Shown here: positions 47,001 through 61,000 of the stretch, one piece after another
Position numbering within the stretch: the stretch's first letter is position 1
Layout: each line of letters opens with the position of its first letter
NCBI GenBank assembly: GCA_945910005.1
Contig: OX246739.1
Span: 3,192,001-3,256,000, forward strand
Source of the DNA: Isoperla grammatica
Taxonomy: Eukaryota; Arthropoda; Insecta; Plecoptera; Perlodidae
Length of the DNA: 64,000 nucleotides
Reading direction: 5' to 3'
Translations under genes and position numbers: made by a program
Notes under the pieces: model-generated
Seen by the model: the letters and a program-made list of their open reading frames with translations, nothing else
Told to the model about the DNA's origin: nothing
The model's database searches: none

Positions 47001-47540
47001 GCACGCTTTCTTATGTAAATTAAGTGCTGCCTTCCGGTTTCTGGGAGGTACCCACTGTCACCGAACATCCTGGCTCAACAAATCTAGAGGAGGGTAGATG
47101 ACAAATTGCGTGAACATTTTCTTAAAATATACATTGAAATGCAAAAATGAAAAGATGTTCGTAGTGACAAATTTGCTGGGAGACGTTTCTGTTAACGAAG
47201 TCACGTAACACACGAATGGAGTTGGAGACGGGATCTGCTTCTAAATGTCGGCCAAAACGTCCTCGAACATAATTGCCCGAGGCCGTTGATCACAGCATTA
47301 ATCAACAAGCAAGAGTCATTTCACCAGGAGTTAACTTATTTACTTAGATCGCATTGACGGATGAACGCACAACATTGGAAATATCTACAATTATTGAAAT
47401 TTTTAATTATGTTCATAATGCTAATAATCGAAGTTGGTGACACAAATTCTGCTTAAAATTAACAAACTATTAAATATGTTATTTATGACAATACCCAGCT
47501 TTGTGGGTAATGTATGAAGATACAGCAGTCTGCAATTGTA
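44050..47540. other. No gene recognised
   Basis: A 97-codon ATG frame on minus (47068-46775) and a 67-codon one (46414-46211) show no recognisable domain. The remainder is A+T-rich with short homopolymers. Confidence 0.5.
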
Positions 47541-47552
47541 AAAACAGTTTAT

Positions 47553-47598
47553 TCCGACTGGATGACAGGATCATGGTTCGATCCCCAGTCGGGCGAAA
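47553..47598 (+). mobile_element. tRNA-like remnant with intact B box
   Basis: CCGACTGG and CCAGTCGG form an 8-bp inverted pair that encloses ATGGTTCGATCC, a good B box. The central part of a tRNA is missing, so this is probably a truncated SINE. Confidence 0.4.
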
Positions 47599-47599
47599 T

Positions 47600-50500
47600 T
47601 TATTACAACTGATATGCATTGTAAATTTCCGTGACATATCAACATATAAATAATTATTTTTTTGAATCAACCGTTTAATGAAATAAGAAAAAAGAGCTTT
47701 TAAACATTCTCGTTCCTTTGTAGATATTTTGATACAAAATTTAATTGAGTTATTTTTCAATCTACTCTTTAACGAAATAGAATATGTCTAGTATAAATAT
47801 ATAATTGACTAAAATAATTCAACCCCGAAGTGATAAGATCCAACCTGATGCATGTGGTTTATTTCTTCTTCACACATATCGAATGTCTGAAGTCGTCGTC
47901 AACATCCGATATCGCCCTTCACACTAATCAATCAAACCTTATCTTCCTTTACGTCAAACTCTACACGTTTCCATTTCTCTTGTTATAGGCATCCCCAATA
48001 TCTAAAGTTAAATATTTTAAAATCATACATTATTTTATTGTTGTACATGGTTGAGGTACGGAATGTGAAAGGTTAAATTGTCAAATATACTTCACACAAA
48101 TATGCACCGTACGTTAGAAAAATAAATATTTCCAAACAGTTATCATAAGAAAATTCACAAAAAAACTTAAAATATAATTTTGACTGACAAATGTTAACTG
48201 TTTACATTAAATCCGTCACAGTTTTATTATTTGAAATGAAAGTGTGCTCGAATTGTTTTCAAGTATACTCGTATTTGAGTTTTGACGAAGTACCGTAGAT
48301 ATTTCAGGAGATTGCGAGAGCATTTAATACGTCTATGTTCCGAGTGTGCGTGCACTGCCGAGGCGTGGCAAAAATTACAAAGTGAGAGTGAAAATATGTC
48401 TGTCAGGAAATATATCATTCATTTAAAAAAGATTCCTGTCGCTGCCTCGGAGTTACGTATAAATCTTCATTAGGCAACAACAGGCAAATGGAAGTGGCTG
48501 TACTGATAAAATGCCTACAGTAAAACAATAAATAGATTCTGGCTCAACTGCGGTGCTTAGATTTAAATGAGAATGTTGTTTTAAAAGTTTCATTGGTCTT
48601 ACTTTCAGAAGTGAGCGGGAAAAACGTTTCAATAATAAATTTTCACATGTTTGCTTACATTACCTAGTCCGTTAATAGAAAATATTTCTGTAAAAAACAG
48701 AAAATGTTTTTTTTATGCCGAGTGATGTAAGAAAGACTTACAAAACTGTTCATATGCCTTTGAATACTTCTCGGCTGATCTCTATAATGGAAACTAGTCA
48801 GGAGCCCCCTAGGCCCTCTCTGTAACAATAATCAACGATCAGCCCCCGGCTACGGCAATGTTCTTTTTCTTCACCGCTCTCCAAATACAAAGGTTGCCTT
48901 CCTTGATTAAATTATATTTATCTAAGTTAATCTTTCAGGGAGGGGAGAGGGGGGGGGGTAGATCTCTCTCAAAGAAACTAATTTCTCCCCCTCCGCGGAT
49001 TCTTCCCTGTTTAGGGGGTTCGTTTGCCTTGTCTGCCTTCAGCCTCCTCTGTATTCACTTTAACGAATATTTCTTATAAAAAAAAAACTCGTACCACCGA
49101 GATGATTTGCCTCTAGCGTTCAGTTAACTCTCCCTTTAATCTGCCATTCACCACAAGCCCCACTCTTCACGGCTTGCAGGCGCCATACTCATTGCTGTTG
49201 CTTTCATTAGTTCCGTGTACTTAGGTCTTAAAAACTGTTTAGTGAGACGTACAATGCGCACATTTGTGTCCTCCTAAGCTTAGCGGTTACCGCTACATGT
49301 AAGTTCTTTCTCCCTCGTGCTATTTACGTGTAGAGAATGCACACAAAACACAGCTCCCAAAGTGTTAAAAAAGTGTTTTATAAAAAACGTAACGTTGATG
49401 AAAAAATGTGCGATCTCGTATAATCATTGTGTATTTCTTGCTACTTGTTCCCTATATGTGTCATCGAGCACACAATATAGGTAGTACAAGTTCTTTTCCA
49501 GGAAGCAGCATTATAACTAAGCAAGCTCATCGACATGGGTTTTTATTTTTAAAATTGAAAGTGCTTTGCAGGGCATAGTGGGCAGTCAACTGTCGACTTC
49601 TAACTTAAAACGCCCGCAGTGGATACAGACAGCTCTCCCAGTTTCACCCGTAGACAATAATACAACACTATTGCTTTTACTAGCATACATGCTTTTACTT
49701 ACATACATGCTTTTACTTACATGTTTACGAAGAAAAGATATTAAACACTAATTACTTGCTTCGTTTTACATTGGTAAATGAATATTTATTTTTCAATGTC
49801 GATTAATTCATCTTTTATCCGGTATCAAAGGAGGTTCGACATTGCGACATGACTTTGAATGTTTTATTTCGATGTATATGTCACTTTACTTCGATGGTCA
49901 AACGTAATAACTCTTGAAGCGTTGGATTACATTATTCTGACCATAAGGTGAAGCTATATCGTGTTCCCTGCATGTATTCACGTAATAATAGTTCACTAAT
50001 AACATATCACAACGAAAGTTTGATCCCGTTGAGTTGTATAACGTGCAACTGTGCCCGTCAGTCTCCGGCGTTTGTGGTCACTTTGTTTGACTGCATTGCT
50101 GCTAATTAGCTCTATCATGCGAAGTTTACATTATGTTTGGGCCGCTCATTTTACCAATGATTGTAATTACTTGATTTGATCACGCATATGCCTCTAAATA
50201 GTGAAGTAGAATGCAACACTAATTAGTTCATTCGATCGGTTATAAACGTAATTAAAATCAATTAGTCATGGATTACAAAAACTTTTTTACTTTTGAGTAA
50301 TCCGGTAGCGGTGATAGGCACGATAATTCTCTATGACAACTCATTGGAATGACAATTTGGACCACACATTTTAATGACTTCATTATTGAACGTGCGTTAG
50401 TTGGAATTGCATCGCAAATCATGTCCAAACCGTTGTTAGTGGTCTTCTCATTTGCGCTTAGAGGGCTTTGATTATGTCCCTCCAATAATATTATTATACA

Positions 50501-51480
50501 CAATTGTTTTGTTATAAAAATATGCATTGAAAAACAATCGCATTTTAGAAGGGATCCAGATGATAATCAGTTAACTTGGAAACCGTAGTGCATTGTAAAA
50601 GAAACACGCTATTTCCTTAAACTTGTAAGAACACAACAATAAAATCAACCAATTTGTCACAAATTAATGTGTGTTGTGTAGAATGAATAATCGACAGTTT
50701 TGATATGAATAATCTTCATATTATGTTCTTTATCAATTCGATTTTCTGGACTTGGTACACAACGTATTTCGTCGTGACTTTTCCGTGATTAATAACGTTT
50801 TATTGTTCACAAGTTAGGGTTGACTGTTTCCCAGAAGAGTCTTGTATGATGGGTCGGTAATTTTGTCATCGTGAAATATGAGACACGCAGTTCGTGTATA
50901 TATGACGTTACTAAAAAAAGACCTGTGTTACCAAGAAGAAAGTCTTCTCCCTCTTCTTTTTCTTCTTTTCATAAACCTGCTGACTTGTAAACACGTCATG
51001 ACACTGCCTTATTGTGAAAATATGGCGACATATTTCAGCAATGGAAACAGTTGTTGCCTATGGTTATTTCTCAGTCGTCTTCACCGACCTGCTTGAGTTT
51101 TCAGTTTAAAGCTTTATAATAAAAAACGTCTACATAAAGTCTATCTATATATTATGTAGAACATATTAAACATATATACAGTAACTTGAACGTAAACTTT
51201 GGTAACTTACATACCAAACACAAACATAACACTAATTGCATGTGAAGTTGTAAATAAATTATCTATACGATGGTACTTTGAACTGGTAGTGCTTTTTCTT
51301 CGAAACTTGGACGTTTTTTTTAAATTTTGTTTCATTACACCAATAAACAGCTCGTATATTTTCTAATAACTTCAACCGTGATCGGTTAAATCACTTTATT
51401 TCAAATAAATAGCAGTTGCAAAGATGTTAATCTTATATTTTATTCCCGTCAGCGTTAGCAACGTTGCCATGAACATCTCT
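47600..51480. other. No gene recognised; contains small tandem repeat near 49680
   Basis: An 18-bp unit (CATGCTTTTACTTACATA) repeats about 2.5 times at 49680-49722. It encodes LLLLTYM-like leucine-rich peptide by chance. A G-rich purine tract lies at 48937-48958. No other feature is supported. Confidence 0.5.
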
Positions 51481-51492
51481 TGACTCAACGGC

Positions 51493-51519
51493 GTCACGTG
51501 ACATGTGCTTATGACGTCA
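51493..51519. promoter_or_regulatory. GTCACGTGAC E-box and TGACGTCA CRE close together
   Basis: GTCACGTGAC (51493-51502) and the full cAMP-response palindrome TGACGTCA (51512-51519) are 9 bp apart. An ATG in good context (AAACCATGG) follows at 51543 and opens a 64-codon frame to 51737. That frame is not recognised and a second frame overlaps it. The motifs are exact; their function is inference. Confidence 0.3.
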
Positions 51520-52159
51520 TTGAGACACACATCGCTTAAACCATGGTTGCCAAGTGTCTCACGCTACGGTACATACAGACTTATGTCACCACGGCCAAGT
51601 CTGGTTTCATGTTTTCCCTGTACATTGTCTCTCGGGCTCAGCTGGACTTGGTTCAGTTTATACCCTGTTGTTGTTTTGTTCGTTTTATTGAGCGTGGTGG
51701 TTCCACAAGGTTTTTACGTTTTCTAAAATACGCGTAAAAAAACTTTTAGAGAACGGAATTAAACCTGGCTGTGTATATAAAACAAAAAACCACCAAAATT
51801 GTTATTTTGTATTTTACGGAAGTCGAGGCATACCACGAATACTGCGTGTCCCAGTATGTTTCGGACTTTGTCGTTGCTAACAGCATGAAAATGTGGTGGG
51901 TGAGTTTTTTGCGTGGGACGTTAACATTCTCATTTTTAATTAAGGCGAAATAATTTTTTAGTAGGAACACAATTCAATGCGCAAAAATTGCGAAATATAT
52001 GCAGATAACGATGTTTAGAACATAGCACAGATTAAACAAAATTAAAAAAGCAAAGAAAACATTGCTATTGGGATCAGAATTAGATGCTTCATGTAAATTG
52101 AGAGATGTTGGTTGTCAGACAGCTTACCTGTGAAGAATAGAAGGACGAATGTTACATAA

Positions 52160-52240
52160 TCAGTTCCCCGCTGAAACTCGAAGCCAGGTCTTCTGCATTG
52201 CGGGCAGCCGTTCGATCACCGGGCTGAGTAATCCAACACT
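52160..52240 (-). mobile_element. tRNA-like SINE head (Cys GCA-like loop)
   Basis: Minus strand: GGATTACTCAGCCCGG (A-box region), anticodon arm CTGC-CCGCAAT-GCAG presenting GCA in the loop but with C instead of U at position 33, then GGCTTCGAGTTTCAGC (weakened B box). The GCAG arm resembles that of the Trp-like SINEs, so it may be a mutated member of that family. Confidence 0.5.
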
Positions 52241-52244
52241 AATT

Positions 52245-53260
52245 GTCTCAGTGTTGGAATGTGTGGTTGGGTAGCGTCACTCACAGACACTGAAGCACTT
52301 TATAATTCCACTAGATTAGATCCAGTCTCATTGGTCGTATGACTGCATGGTGCTTATAATTGATGCTAGACAGTAGATTCCAGGTACCCCACCTCTCAGG
52401 TACTCTTGATGTGTTCAATTGTGAAGATCTCATCAATGATAGCAATTGTTTTGTTGCATCATTCAATACCACACAACTTGATCAGTACTTGAATCGCGGC
52501 ATTTGAGATCACGGATGCCATTCAAATATATATACATCAACCTGCGAAATATTATTTGTGTTAAACAGCAATATTGCCATTTATCATAACGTTATACACA
52601 TAGTTCAGCACATGAGTTAAATCAGTATTAAAATGTAGTTCTAAGGGTTGAACAGTTTAAGCTGCTGGTTAGCACAACAGGCAAGTGTAAACACGTTTAA
52701 CTCTAGGTCACTAAAGATGGTCACTTGGATAAATAAACCAATATAATCTTTCTGAATAAACGGGATGAACTGAATTGTGATCGCAACAGAGTCAAAGTAA
52801 ATCGTGAGTTTGTTATGTGACAGTTTTATTTTACTTTTTGAAGTATATTAAACGCATTCATGCATTTAACGTGATCATCCGAGGGTCTCGGCGATCCGTC
52901 CTTACAGAGGATTCAAACACCCCTCTGCTTCAGTATGGCTCAAACCTCCAGCCTTATAGTGTACATGGGGCACTGCTGCTGAAGCGAGTGTATTTTCCAA
53001 CCCTCCCTCTGCACAGAGTACAAACATTGTCTTCCTAAATTATAATACAGCAGCATTTTATTTTAATTTTTATTCTGGCTTTGGCTTAGCCTTCTTCTTG
53101 GGGCTTTCCTCTCAGTAGCCTCTCTAAAACGCGATATAATGTGACGGTTTCATGTTTGTGTGTCGTACGCTAAAGTAACTTTCATTTTAAACAACTGTTT
53201 TTAACAAATGAAAGTCCACGGATATGTTGACCGTTTGCTCAACCGTGAGTAAGGACGAGT
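52245..53260. other. No gene recognised
   Basis: A 73-codon frame at 52817-53038 is not recognised. No repeats or RNA genes were seen. Confidence 0.45.
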
Positions 53261-53268
53261 TGTTAGGT

Positions 53269-53304
53269 CTGCGTCACGGCCTGCGTCACGGCCTGCGTCA
53301 CGGC
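53269..53304. repeat. 12-bp tandem repeat, 3 exact copies
   Basis: CTGCGTCACGGC at 53269, 53281 and 53293, with a fourth partial copy suggested by CACGG/CTAACG downstream. Confidence 0.95.
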
Positions 53305-53886
53305 TAACGACTACGAGATGTGAATGAAGAGTTGCCATTGTCCTTGTATCGCTATGCGGGTGTATTGTACAATGTTCTCAATGTTAGGGGTGGGAGGGTT
53401 GTTGATAAATGGTTCTATCGTACAAAGAGATTCTCGTTTACAGCAATGGGAAGATATGTTGCAAAACAACGCTGAAACTGTAGATTATTGAGAGAGCTTC
53501 TTCCTCCAACTATATACAACACGTAGCTCGTAGATTGCTTTCAAGTCTCGGCTAATCGTTACTAAAGATTTCATATTAACTCCATAACCAATTATTTAAC
53601 TTGTTAATTTATCACCTGAACACAATCTAACTCAGCAGGACACGTGTCTGTACTTGAAACGTATGGGGGCAATTGAAAAAGGAAAAAGACATGTTTGAGG
53701 GTTCGCACAAAAGTAGTTACGTTGTAGAAGTTGTGTATGTTGCTTATTTTTAAACTTTTCAGCGTAAACATCAGAACTAATCTTTAAAATCATACAACAC
53801 AAAACGTTGTGACCAATATTTAATTAACATGAAATTATCCAATATTATAATTGTGTTAATGAGTTATGACTGCTGACTACTGATAA

Positions 53887-54145
53887 ATGTCCCATGTTTC
53901 CTCCGGTAGAAGACATTTGGAAGAAGAGTTTTCTAAAAAGCTGTGCGAAAGTGCTCGCAAGAATAAACGCCTGTCTTGGAGCAAATGCGTTAACAGTTAC
54001 GGCCGTTCATCATTCACAGATCTCTGCGAGGCCGAGGCTGCTGGCGGGCATGACTGTAAGAATGTCACGTGCTCAGATATCGATATGGACGTGGCTGCTG
54101 AACGAAGAGGGAAGCCTGATTCAGGCTTCAAGTAAACACTCGTAG
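53887..54145 (+). other. Two overlapping ATG frames in a GC-richer island, unrecognised
   Basis: ATG at 53887 opens 82 codons (hydrophilic, five cysteines, ending GKPDSGFK). ATG at 53894 opens 83 codons in another frame (more hydrophobic). The island has higher G+C than its flanks. Neither product is recognised, and at most one could be real. A small exon, a decayed transposon fragment or chance are all possible. Confidence 0.25.
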
Positions 54146-54149
54146 GGTT

Positions 54150-57100
54150 CATTACTTTATAATGTGATGATTAAATATGACTGATGATCGTAGGACGGTT
54201 ATTATCGGTTGTTGTTCCATCTTTAAATGTATCACAATTGTGAGACAACAGAGTTAAAATCCTTTTACACGTATTTACATTTATCATAAATATATCATAA
54301 ATAAAGTTTTAACATTGGTTATTTTAGTTTCACATTTAAGACGTTGACAATATTTCTTTGGCCCCCACTATTCGGATGTTCTAATAATGACTCTCTTTTC
54401 GCGTTTTACTTCGTTTGAGACACATTTTAATATCATCATGTCGGGATTATTGAGTCGACTTGACTGGGTCTATAACCTAGCTTGTGGCTTTATTCACTTT
54501 CCTTCAATACCGCCATTTACCTCTTAGCCCATCTATCATGGCCCTTTAGAGTTTATATTAGACGTGAATCTCCAAGGCCTACCAATATAATTAGTTACTT
54601 TTTTAAATACTAAGAAAGCGAGAATATCTCAAATTTGTTTTTGTATGCCTTTCACGGTAAACAAAGATTTGCATATTACTTCTCTCTTAATTAAACTAAA
54701 TGAATTTCGTTTCTTAATAACAATGTAATCAAATTTTGTGGACACTTTCTGTCATTTTACATTATTCGGCTACATTTGTTACTTTGAATTTAATTTCAGA
54801 TAATAACAACTGGCACTACTGTCACTGCGAAACGCTCATTCTTACGTTGACAAGTATGTAAAAGCTTCTTCAAAGTTTAATAACGTTCTTTAAATCCAAA
54901 CCGCAATTGTTTCTTCAGCTCTGCTTGCCATTTGAAAAGCTTCTCAAATCATTGATAAAAACCTTTCACTCCGTAAAACAAAACAAAGTAGTGCTCTGGG
55001 AAGTGGAGACGAATGCCCATTGAAATGAGAGCGAGGATCCTCTTCGCTCACTTCATACACAACCAAGTGAAGTGAAGTGAAGACAGAAGGAGGAAGCTCA
55101 CTCCAGTGCTCTCTACAATCAGAACTATTCTTTATTCCTTGCATACTAAGAAACGGAGATGTATAGTACTCGAATTCAATGAATGGAACTCCTTTTAAAT
55201 AAAGCTCAGTTGCAACTCAGTTTTCGTCTCAATGGTCATGAGTTCTCTTTTTAATTTTTCAATTCGCATCTGAACTTACGTAGCCTATTTTTTTTGTATG
55301 ATATTTTTGTAAAACGTACTAAACACAAGGATGCCAGAGAATAGTATAACTATTTTCTATTTAATATTCGCAACCTTGTCATAGTTTGAGCGCATTGGAT
55401 TGTTCAATGCAACTACAGAATGAGCTTATTGCACGCATCGCTCATTTTAATGACCACAGTACCTCATTAGGAGCATTTGCTTGCTTTGATTATTTTTATT
55501 ATGTACCACAATTTCAATGCTCATTCATTCATTACGAATTTAATATATAATACACATAGTTGTAATATTTAGTAACCATTATTTATTTGTGCTCAAAACT
55601 TAACAACTGAACATTAACTGTCCTTTTGACAAACAATTGCAAATCTGGTTCGTTACGGTAAATATTGTAACGTCAATACAATAAAATAACGTACATTTTT
55701 TAAATGTCTATTAACGAATAAAGGTTATTGTAAAAAGACAACTAAAACTAGGAAATTACACAACTTTACAAACATTTTTAAAAACATTATCAGTAAAATC
55801 GAAGCTATTGATAATAATAAAATGGGCTTAACCCATAAAGTTTTAAATAAAAATGTTATGCCGTGGGCATGAAACCTTTTAAACTTTCCACGAGGAAAAT
55901 CAATAAAATATAATATATATTGGAGTGGTAGAGACAAGGGAAAACGTTTCCCATTTTTTCTTCACTTCATATATATTGGACGAAATAGCTTCAATTACAC
56001 GTCTGAAAGGTAGTAAAGTAAATTGAGGCCGTAAAACTTGTGATGTTAAAAGATATTATTAAATGTCTAGTATCCTAAATGTCGTCACAGAGAAGGGACG
56101 CGGCTTGTTCTGACGTGTCAAGTGGAAAACCTCTGACCTCATTTTCTTCGGCGACGAGATTTTAATTTGACAGAAGAAATCACAGAAGTCTGACTTATGA
56201 CTTTGACTGTCTCGAGGGTTCTAACCCAGATGTCCCTAATGCGATATAAGAACTCGAGATGGAACTCTTTCGCTAGTACGAATCTTAATAGTTTATTCCA
56301 ACTGATGCCCATATCTTCAATGTAGCCCTTATTATTTTTCTTATTATCTGTCATGTTTTAAACGAAGCAAGGAAGCAATGTATGTTTCAATACCAACCTG
56401 CTTCTGTGGAAGACCGAGTTTTATTATGACCATGTTTTGTTTAAGGCAAGTTCTACGTTGCAGTAAAAGCTCACAGTCTTAAAGATAAGCCAAACATGTA
56501 AAGTTAATATTTTCGAAGCTTGAATAATGAATAATATGATTACTTACAAGATTACTTACCACATAATGTTATAATATCTTTGTACATAGCTAAACTTAGT
56601 TTATGTTTTGCATTTAACAATTATTTTGAATTCACGGATTCACTGCTTCTTTTCCTTACCTGGTGGGATGCATTATTTGTAGCATCATGAACGTGTCTAA
56701 CCTAAGTAGCACGATATGTTGGCCACTTATGATGGCAAACTGCGACAAATGTGATCCATATAGGCTTATGGCACACATCCAGCTGCTAGCAATGTGCTTG
56801 CGGGCCACTAGCGATCCATAAGCTCCAATCCACAACATGTTGATAACTATTGCTATTACAAACTTGAGTTTTTGTAGTAGTCTACTATATAAGAATAACA
56901 CCGAAATGTGTTACAATTTTTCAAAATGATTTTTCAATATATTATGATTTTCAATATATTATTATATCATAACTTGTCACATCTCTGTGCAACCCTAACA
57001 TCTCTCCCGCATACACTGACATCCGCTGTCATCACTGACTACCAGCATGGCTTCAACATAATGTGTCACCTATTCGACTTCTTTGGCGTCCACATATTCA

Positions 57101-57990
57101 CCCAGAACTCATATTAACTGTGAGATATCTTGCGCAATGAAAAATCAAATATCACAGTTGTATATCAGGATCTTTTGGAATAATACGGAACAATAAGAAA
57201 CTAAATTATCAATATATTTAGTCTATTCAAATGCTTGGTTATTATTAAATTAATCATATGTAAACTTTGGTATTTAAATTGTTGGGCCCTTATATTATAG
57301 AAGCAATGTAATGTTTGAGAACAATTAAAATCAAAGTTTGATCGTCAGAATTGTACTTGTTTCTTCCTCACTCCTTAATGACTCAGCCTATCTGTGAGTT
57401 AAAGATGATTATTCAGTATTTCTTTGTTGTAAAGATATAAAACAGAACACTTACTTTCAAGAAGTAAGCAATGTTATGTTTTATCCGGTAGTAATTGAAC
57501 ACGTTCGAACACGCAAACTTCTGCACTAGAAGAAAACATATGCACATAATAACATCAAGCTCATTGTAATTATGATCGTGTAATTTCGTAACACATTTAA
57601 AATAACTACATGCGATGCATTTATACCGCCCTGCATTACTAATCGATTCCATAACTGAATTGCATGAAGCTATAATGACTACATCAATGAATATTCTGCA
57701 CGAATCATTAACAAAGTTTGTTAAATGTATATATAAATGTGTTTGGTACATTTGTATAGCTGTATTGCATTAGTTCGCTCAACTGTTAATTAATTTGTAC
57801 ACCTAATTCATAGAATAGCAAATGGAGCGTAGGATCGCCATTAATTTAGCGTAATACTTTGCGTGGTGGGTCCTACATGGCGCAATTTTCCTGAGAGCTC
57901 GTCCTCTTGGTTGGGTGTGCAGCCATTGGAGCTGCCTGGGTGGGAAATAAGCCTGGCAGCTGAAGGCAATTATAACCATTTCGTAATGAG
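54150..57990. other. No gene recognised; A+T-rich
   Basis: The longest frame is minus 57751-57413 (112 codons), low in complexity and unrecognised. AAGTGAAGTGAAGTGAAG near 55064 is a short pentamer repeat. The 120 bp before 58000 are GC-richer and lead into the satellite without sharing its unit. Confidence 0.5.
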
Positions 57991-58002
57991 TGTTGCAATG
58001 TG

Positions 58003-61000
58003 TCGGGCTTAGCGATACAGCTACAGATCAGGGGTGTGGAAACTGTCTGGCCCGTAGTTAGCATTGTAGTCGGGCTTAGCGATACAGCTACAGATCAGGG
58101 GTGTGGAAACTGTCTGGCCCGTAGTTAGCATTGTAGTCGGGCTTAGCGATACAGCTACAGACCAGGGGTGTGGAAACTGTCTGGCCCGTAGTTAGCATTG
58201 TAGTCGGGCTTAGCGATACAGCTACAGATCAGGGGTGTGGAAACTGTCTGGCCCGTAGTTAGCATTGTAGTCGGGCTTAGCGATACAGCTACAGATCAGG
58301 GGTGTGGAAACTGTCTGGCCCGTAGTTAGCATTGTAGTCGGGCTTAGCGATACAGCTACAGATCAGGGGTGTGGAAACTGTCTGGCCCGTAGTTAGCATT
58401 GTAGTCGGGCTTAGCGATACAGCTACAGACCAGGGGTGTGGAAACTGTCTGGCCCGTAGTTAGCATTGTAGTCGGGCTTAGCGATACAGCTACAGACCAG
58501 GGGTGTGGAAACTGTCTGGCCCGTAGTTAGCATTGTAGTCGGGCTTAGCGATACAGCTACAGACCAGGGGTGTGGAAACTGTCTGGCCCGTAGTTAGCAT
58601 TGTAGTCGGGCTTAGCGATACAGCTACAGATCAGGGGTGTGGAAACTGTCTGGCCCGTAGTTAGCATTGTAGTCGGGCTTAGCGATACAGCTACAGATCA
58701 GGGGTGTGGAAACTGTCTGGCCCGTAGTTAGCATTGTAGTCGGGCTTAGCGATACAGCTACAGATCAGGGGTGTGGAAACTGTCTGGCCCGTAGTTACCA
58801 TTGTAGTCGGGCTTAGCGATACAGCTACAGATCAGGGGTGTGGAAACTGTCTGGCCCGTAGTTAGCATTGTAGTCGGGCTCAGCGATACAGCTACAGACC
58901 AGGGGTGTGGAAACTGTCTGGCCCGTAGTTAGCATTGTAGTCGGGCTTAGCGATACAGCTACAGACCAGGGGTGTGGAAACTGTCTGGCCCGTAGTTACC
59001 ATTGTAGTCGGGCTTAGTGATACAGCTACAGATCAGGGGTGTGGAAACTGTCTGGCCCGCTGATACGCCGTAGTTAGCATTGTAGTCGGGCTTAGCGATA
59101 CAGCTACAGACCAGGGGTGTGGAAACTGTCTGGCCCGTAGTTAGCATTGTAGTCGGGCTTAGCGATACAGCTACAGATCAGGGGTGTGGAAACTGTCTGG
59201 CCCGTAGTTAGCATTGTAGTCGGGCTTAGCGATACAGCTACAGATCAGGGGTGTGGAAACTGTCTGGCCCGTAGTTAGCATTGTAGTCGGGCTTAGCGAT
59301 ACAGCTACAGATCAGGGGTGTGGAAACTGTCTGGCCCGTAGTTACCATTGTAGTCGGGCTTAGCGATACAGCTACAGACCAGGGGTGTGGAAACTGTCTG
59401 GCCCGTAGTTAGCATTGTAGTCGGGCTTAGCGATACAGCTACAGACCAGGGGTGTGGAAACTGTCTGGCCCGTAGTTACCATTGTAGTCGGGCTTAGTGA
59501 TACAGCTACAGATCAGGGGTGTGGAAACTGTCTGGCCCGCTGATACGCCGTAGTTAGCATTGTAGTCGGGCTTAGCGATACAGCTACAGACCAGGGGTGT
59601 GGAAACTGTCTGGCCCGTAGTTAGCATTGTAGTCGGGCTTAGCGATACAGCTACAGATCAGGGGTGTGGAAACTGTCTGGCCCGTAGTTAGCATTGTAGT
59701 CGGGCTTAGCGATACAGCTACAGATCAGGGGTGTGGAAACTGTCTGGCCCGCAGATACGCCGTAGTTAGCATTTAGCCGGGCTTAGCGATACAGCTACAG
59801 ATCAGGGGTGTGGAAACTGTCTGGCCCGCAGATACGCCGTAGTTAGCATTGTAGTCGGGCTTAGCGATACAGCTACAGATCAGGGGTGTGGAAACTGTCT
59901 GGCCCGCAGATACGCCGTAGTTAGCATTGTAGTCGGGCTTAGCGATACAGCTACAGATCAGGGGTGTGGAAACTGTCTGGCCCGCAGATACGCCGTAGTT
60001 AGCATTGTAGTCGGGCTTAGCGATACAGCTACAGATCAGGGGTGTGGAAACTGTCTGGCCCGTAGTCAGCATTGTAGTCGGGCTTAGCGATACAGCTACA
60101 GATCAGGGGTGTGGAAACTGTCTGGCCCGTAGTTAGCATTGTAGTCGGGCTTAGCGATACAGCTACAGATCAGGGGTGTGGAAACTGTCTGGCCCGCTGA
60201 TACGCCGTAGTTAGCATTGTAGTCGGGCTTAGCGATACAGCTACAGATCAGGGGTGTGGAAACTGTCTGGTCTGCGCTGATACGCCGTAGTCAGCATTGT
60301 AGTCGGGCTTAGCGATACAGCTACAGATCAGGGGTGTGGAAACTGTCTGGTCTGCGCTGATACGCCGTAGTCAGCATTGTAGTCGGGCTTAGCGATACAG
60401 CTACAGATCAGGGGTGTGGAAACTGTCTGGCCCGCAGATACGCCGTAGTTAGCATTGTAGTCGGGCTTAGCGATACAGCTACAGATCAGGGGTGTGGAAA
60501 CTGTCTGGCCCGCTGATACGCCGTAGTTAGCATTGTAGTCGGGCTTAGCGATACAGCTACAGATCAGGGGTGTGGAAACTGTCTGGCCCGTAGTCAGCAT
60601 TGTAGTCGGGCTTAGCGATACAGCTACAGATCAGGGGTGTGGAAACTGTCTGGCCCGTAGTTAGCATTGTAGTCGGGCTTAGCGATACAGCTACAGATCA
60701 GGGGTGTGAAAACTGTCTGGCCCGTAGTTAGCATTGTAGTCGGGCTTAGCGATACAGCTACAGACCAGGGGTGTGGAAACTGTCTGGCCTGTAGTTAGCA
60801 TTGTAGCCGGGCTTAGCGATACAGCTACAGATCAGGGGTGTGGAAACTGTCTGGCCCGTAGTTAGCATTGTAGTCGGGCTTAGCGATACAGCTACAGATC
60901 AGGGGTGTGGAAACTGTCTGGCCCGTAGTTAGCATTGTAGTCGGGCTTAGCGATACAGCTACAGATCAGGGGTGTGGAAACTGTCTGGCCCGTAGTTAGC

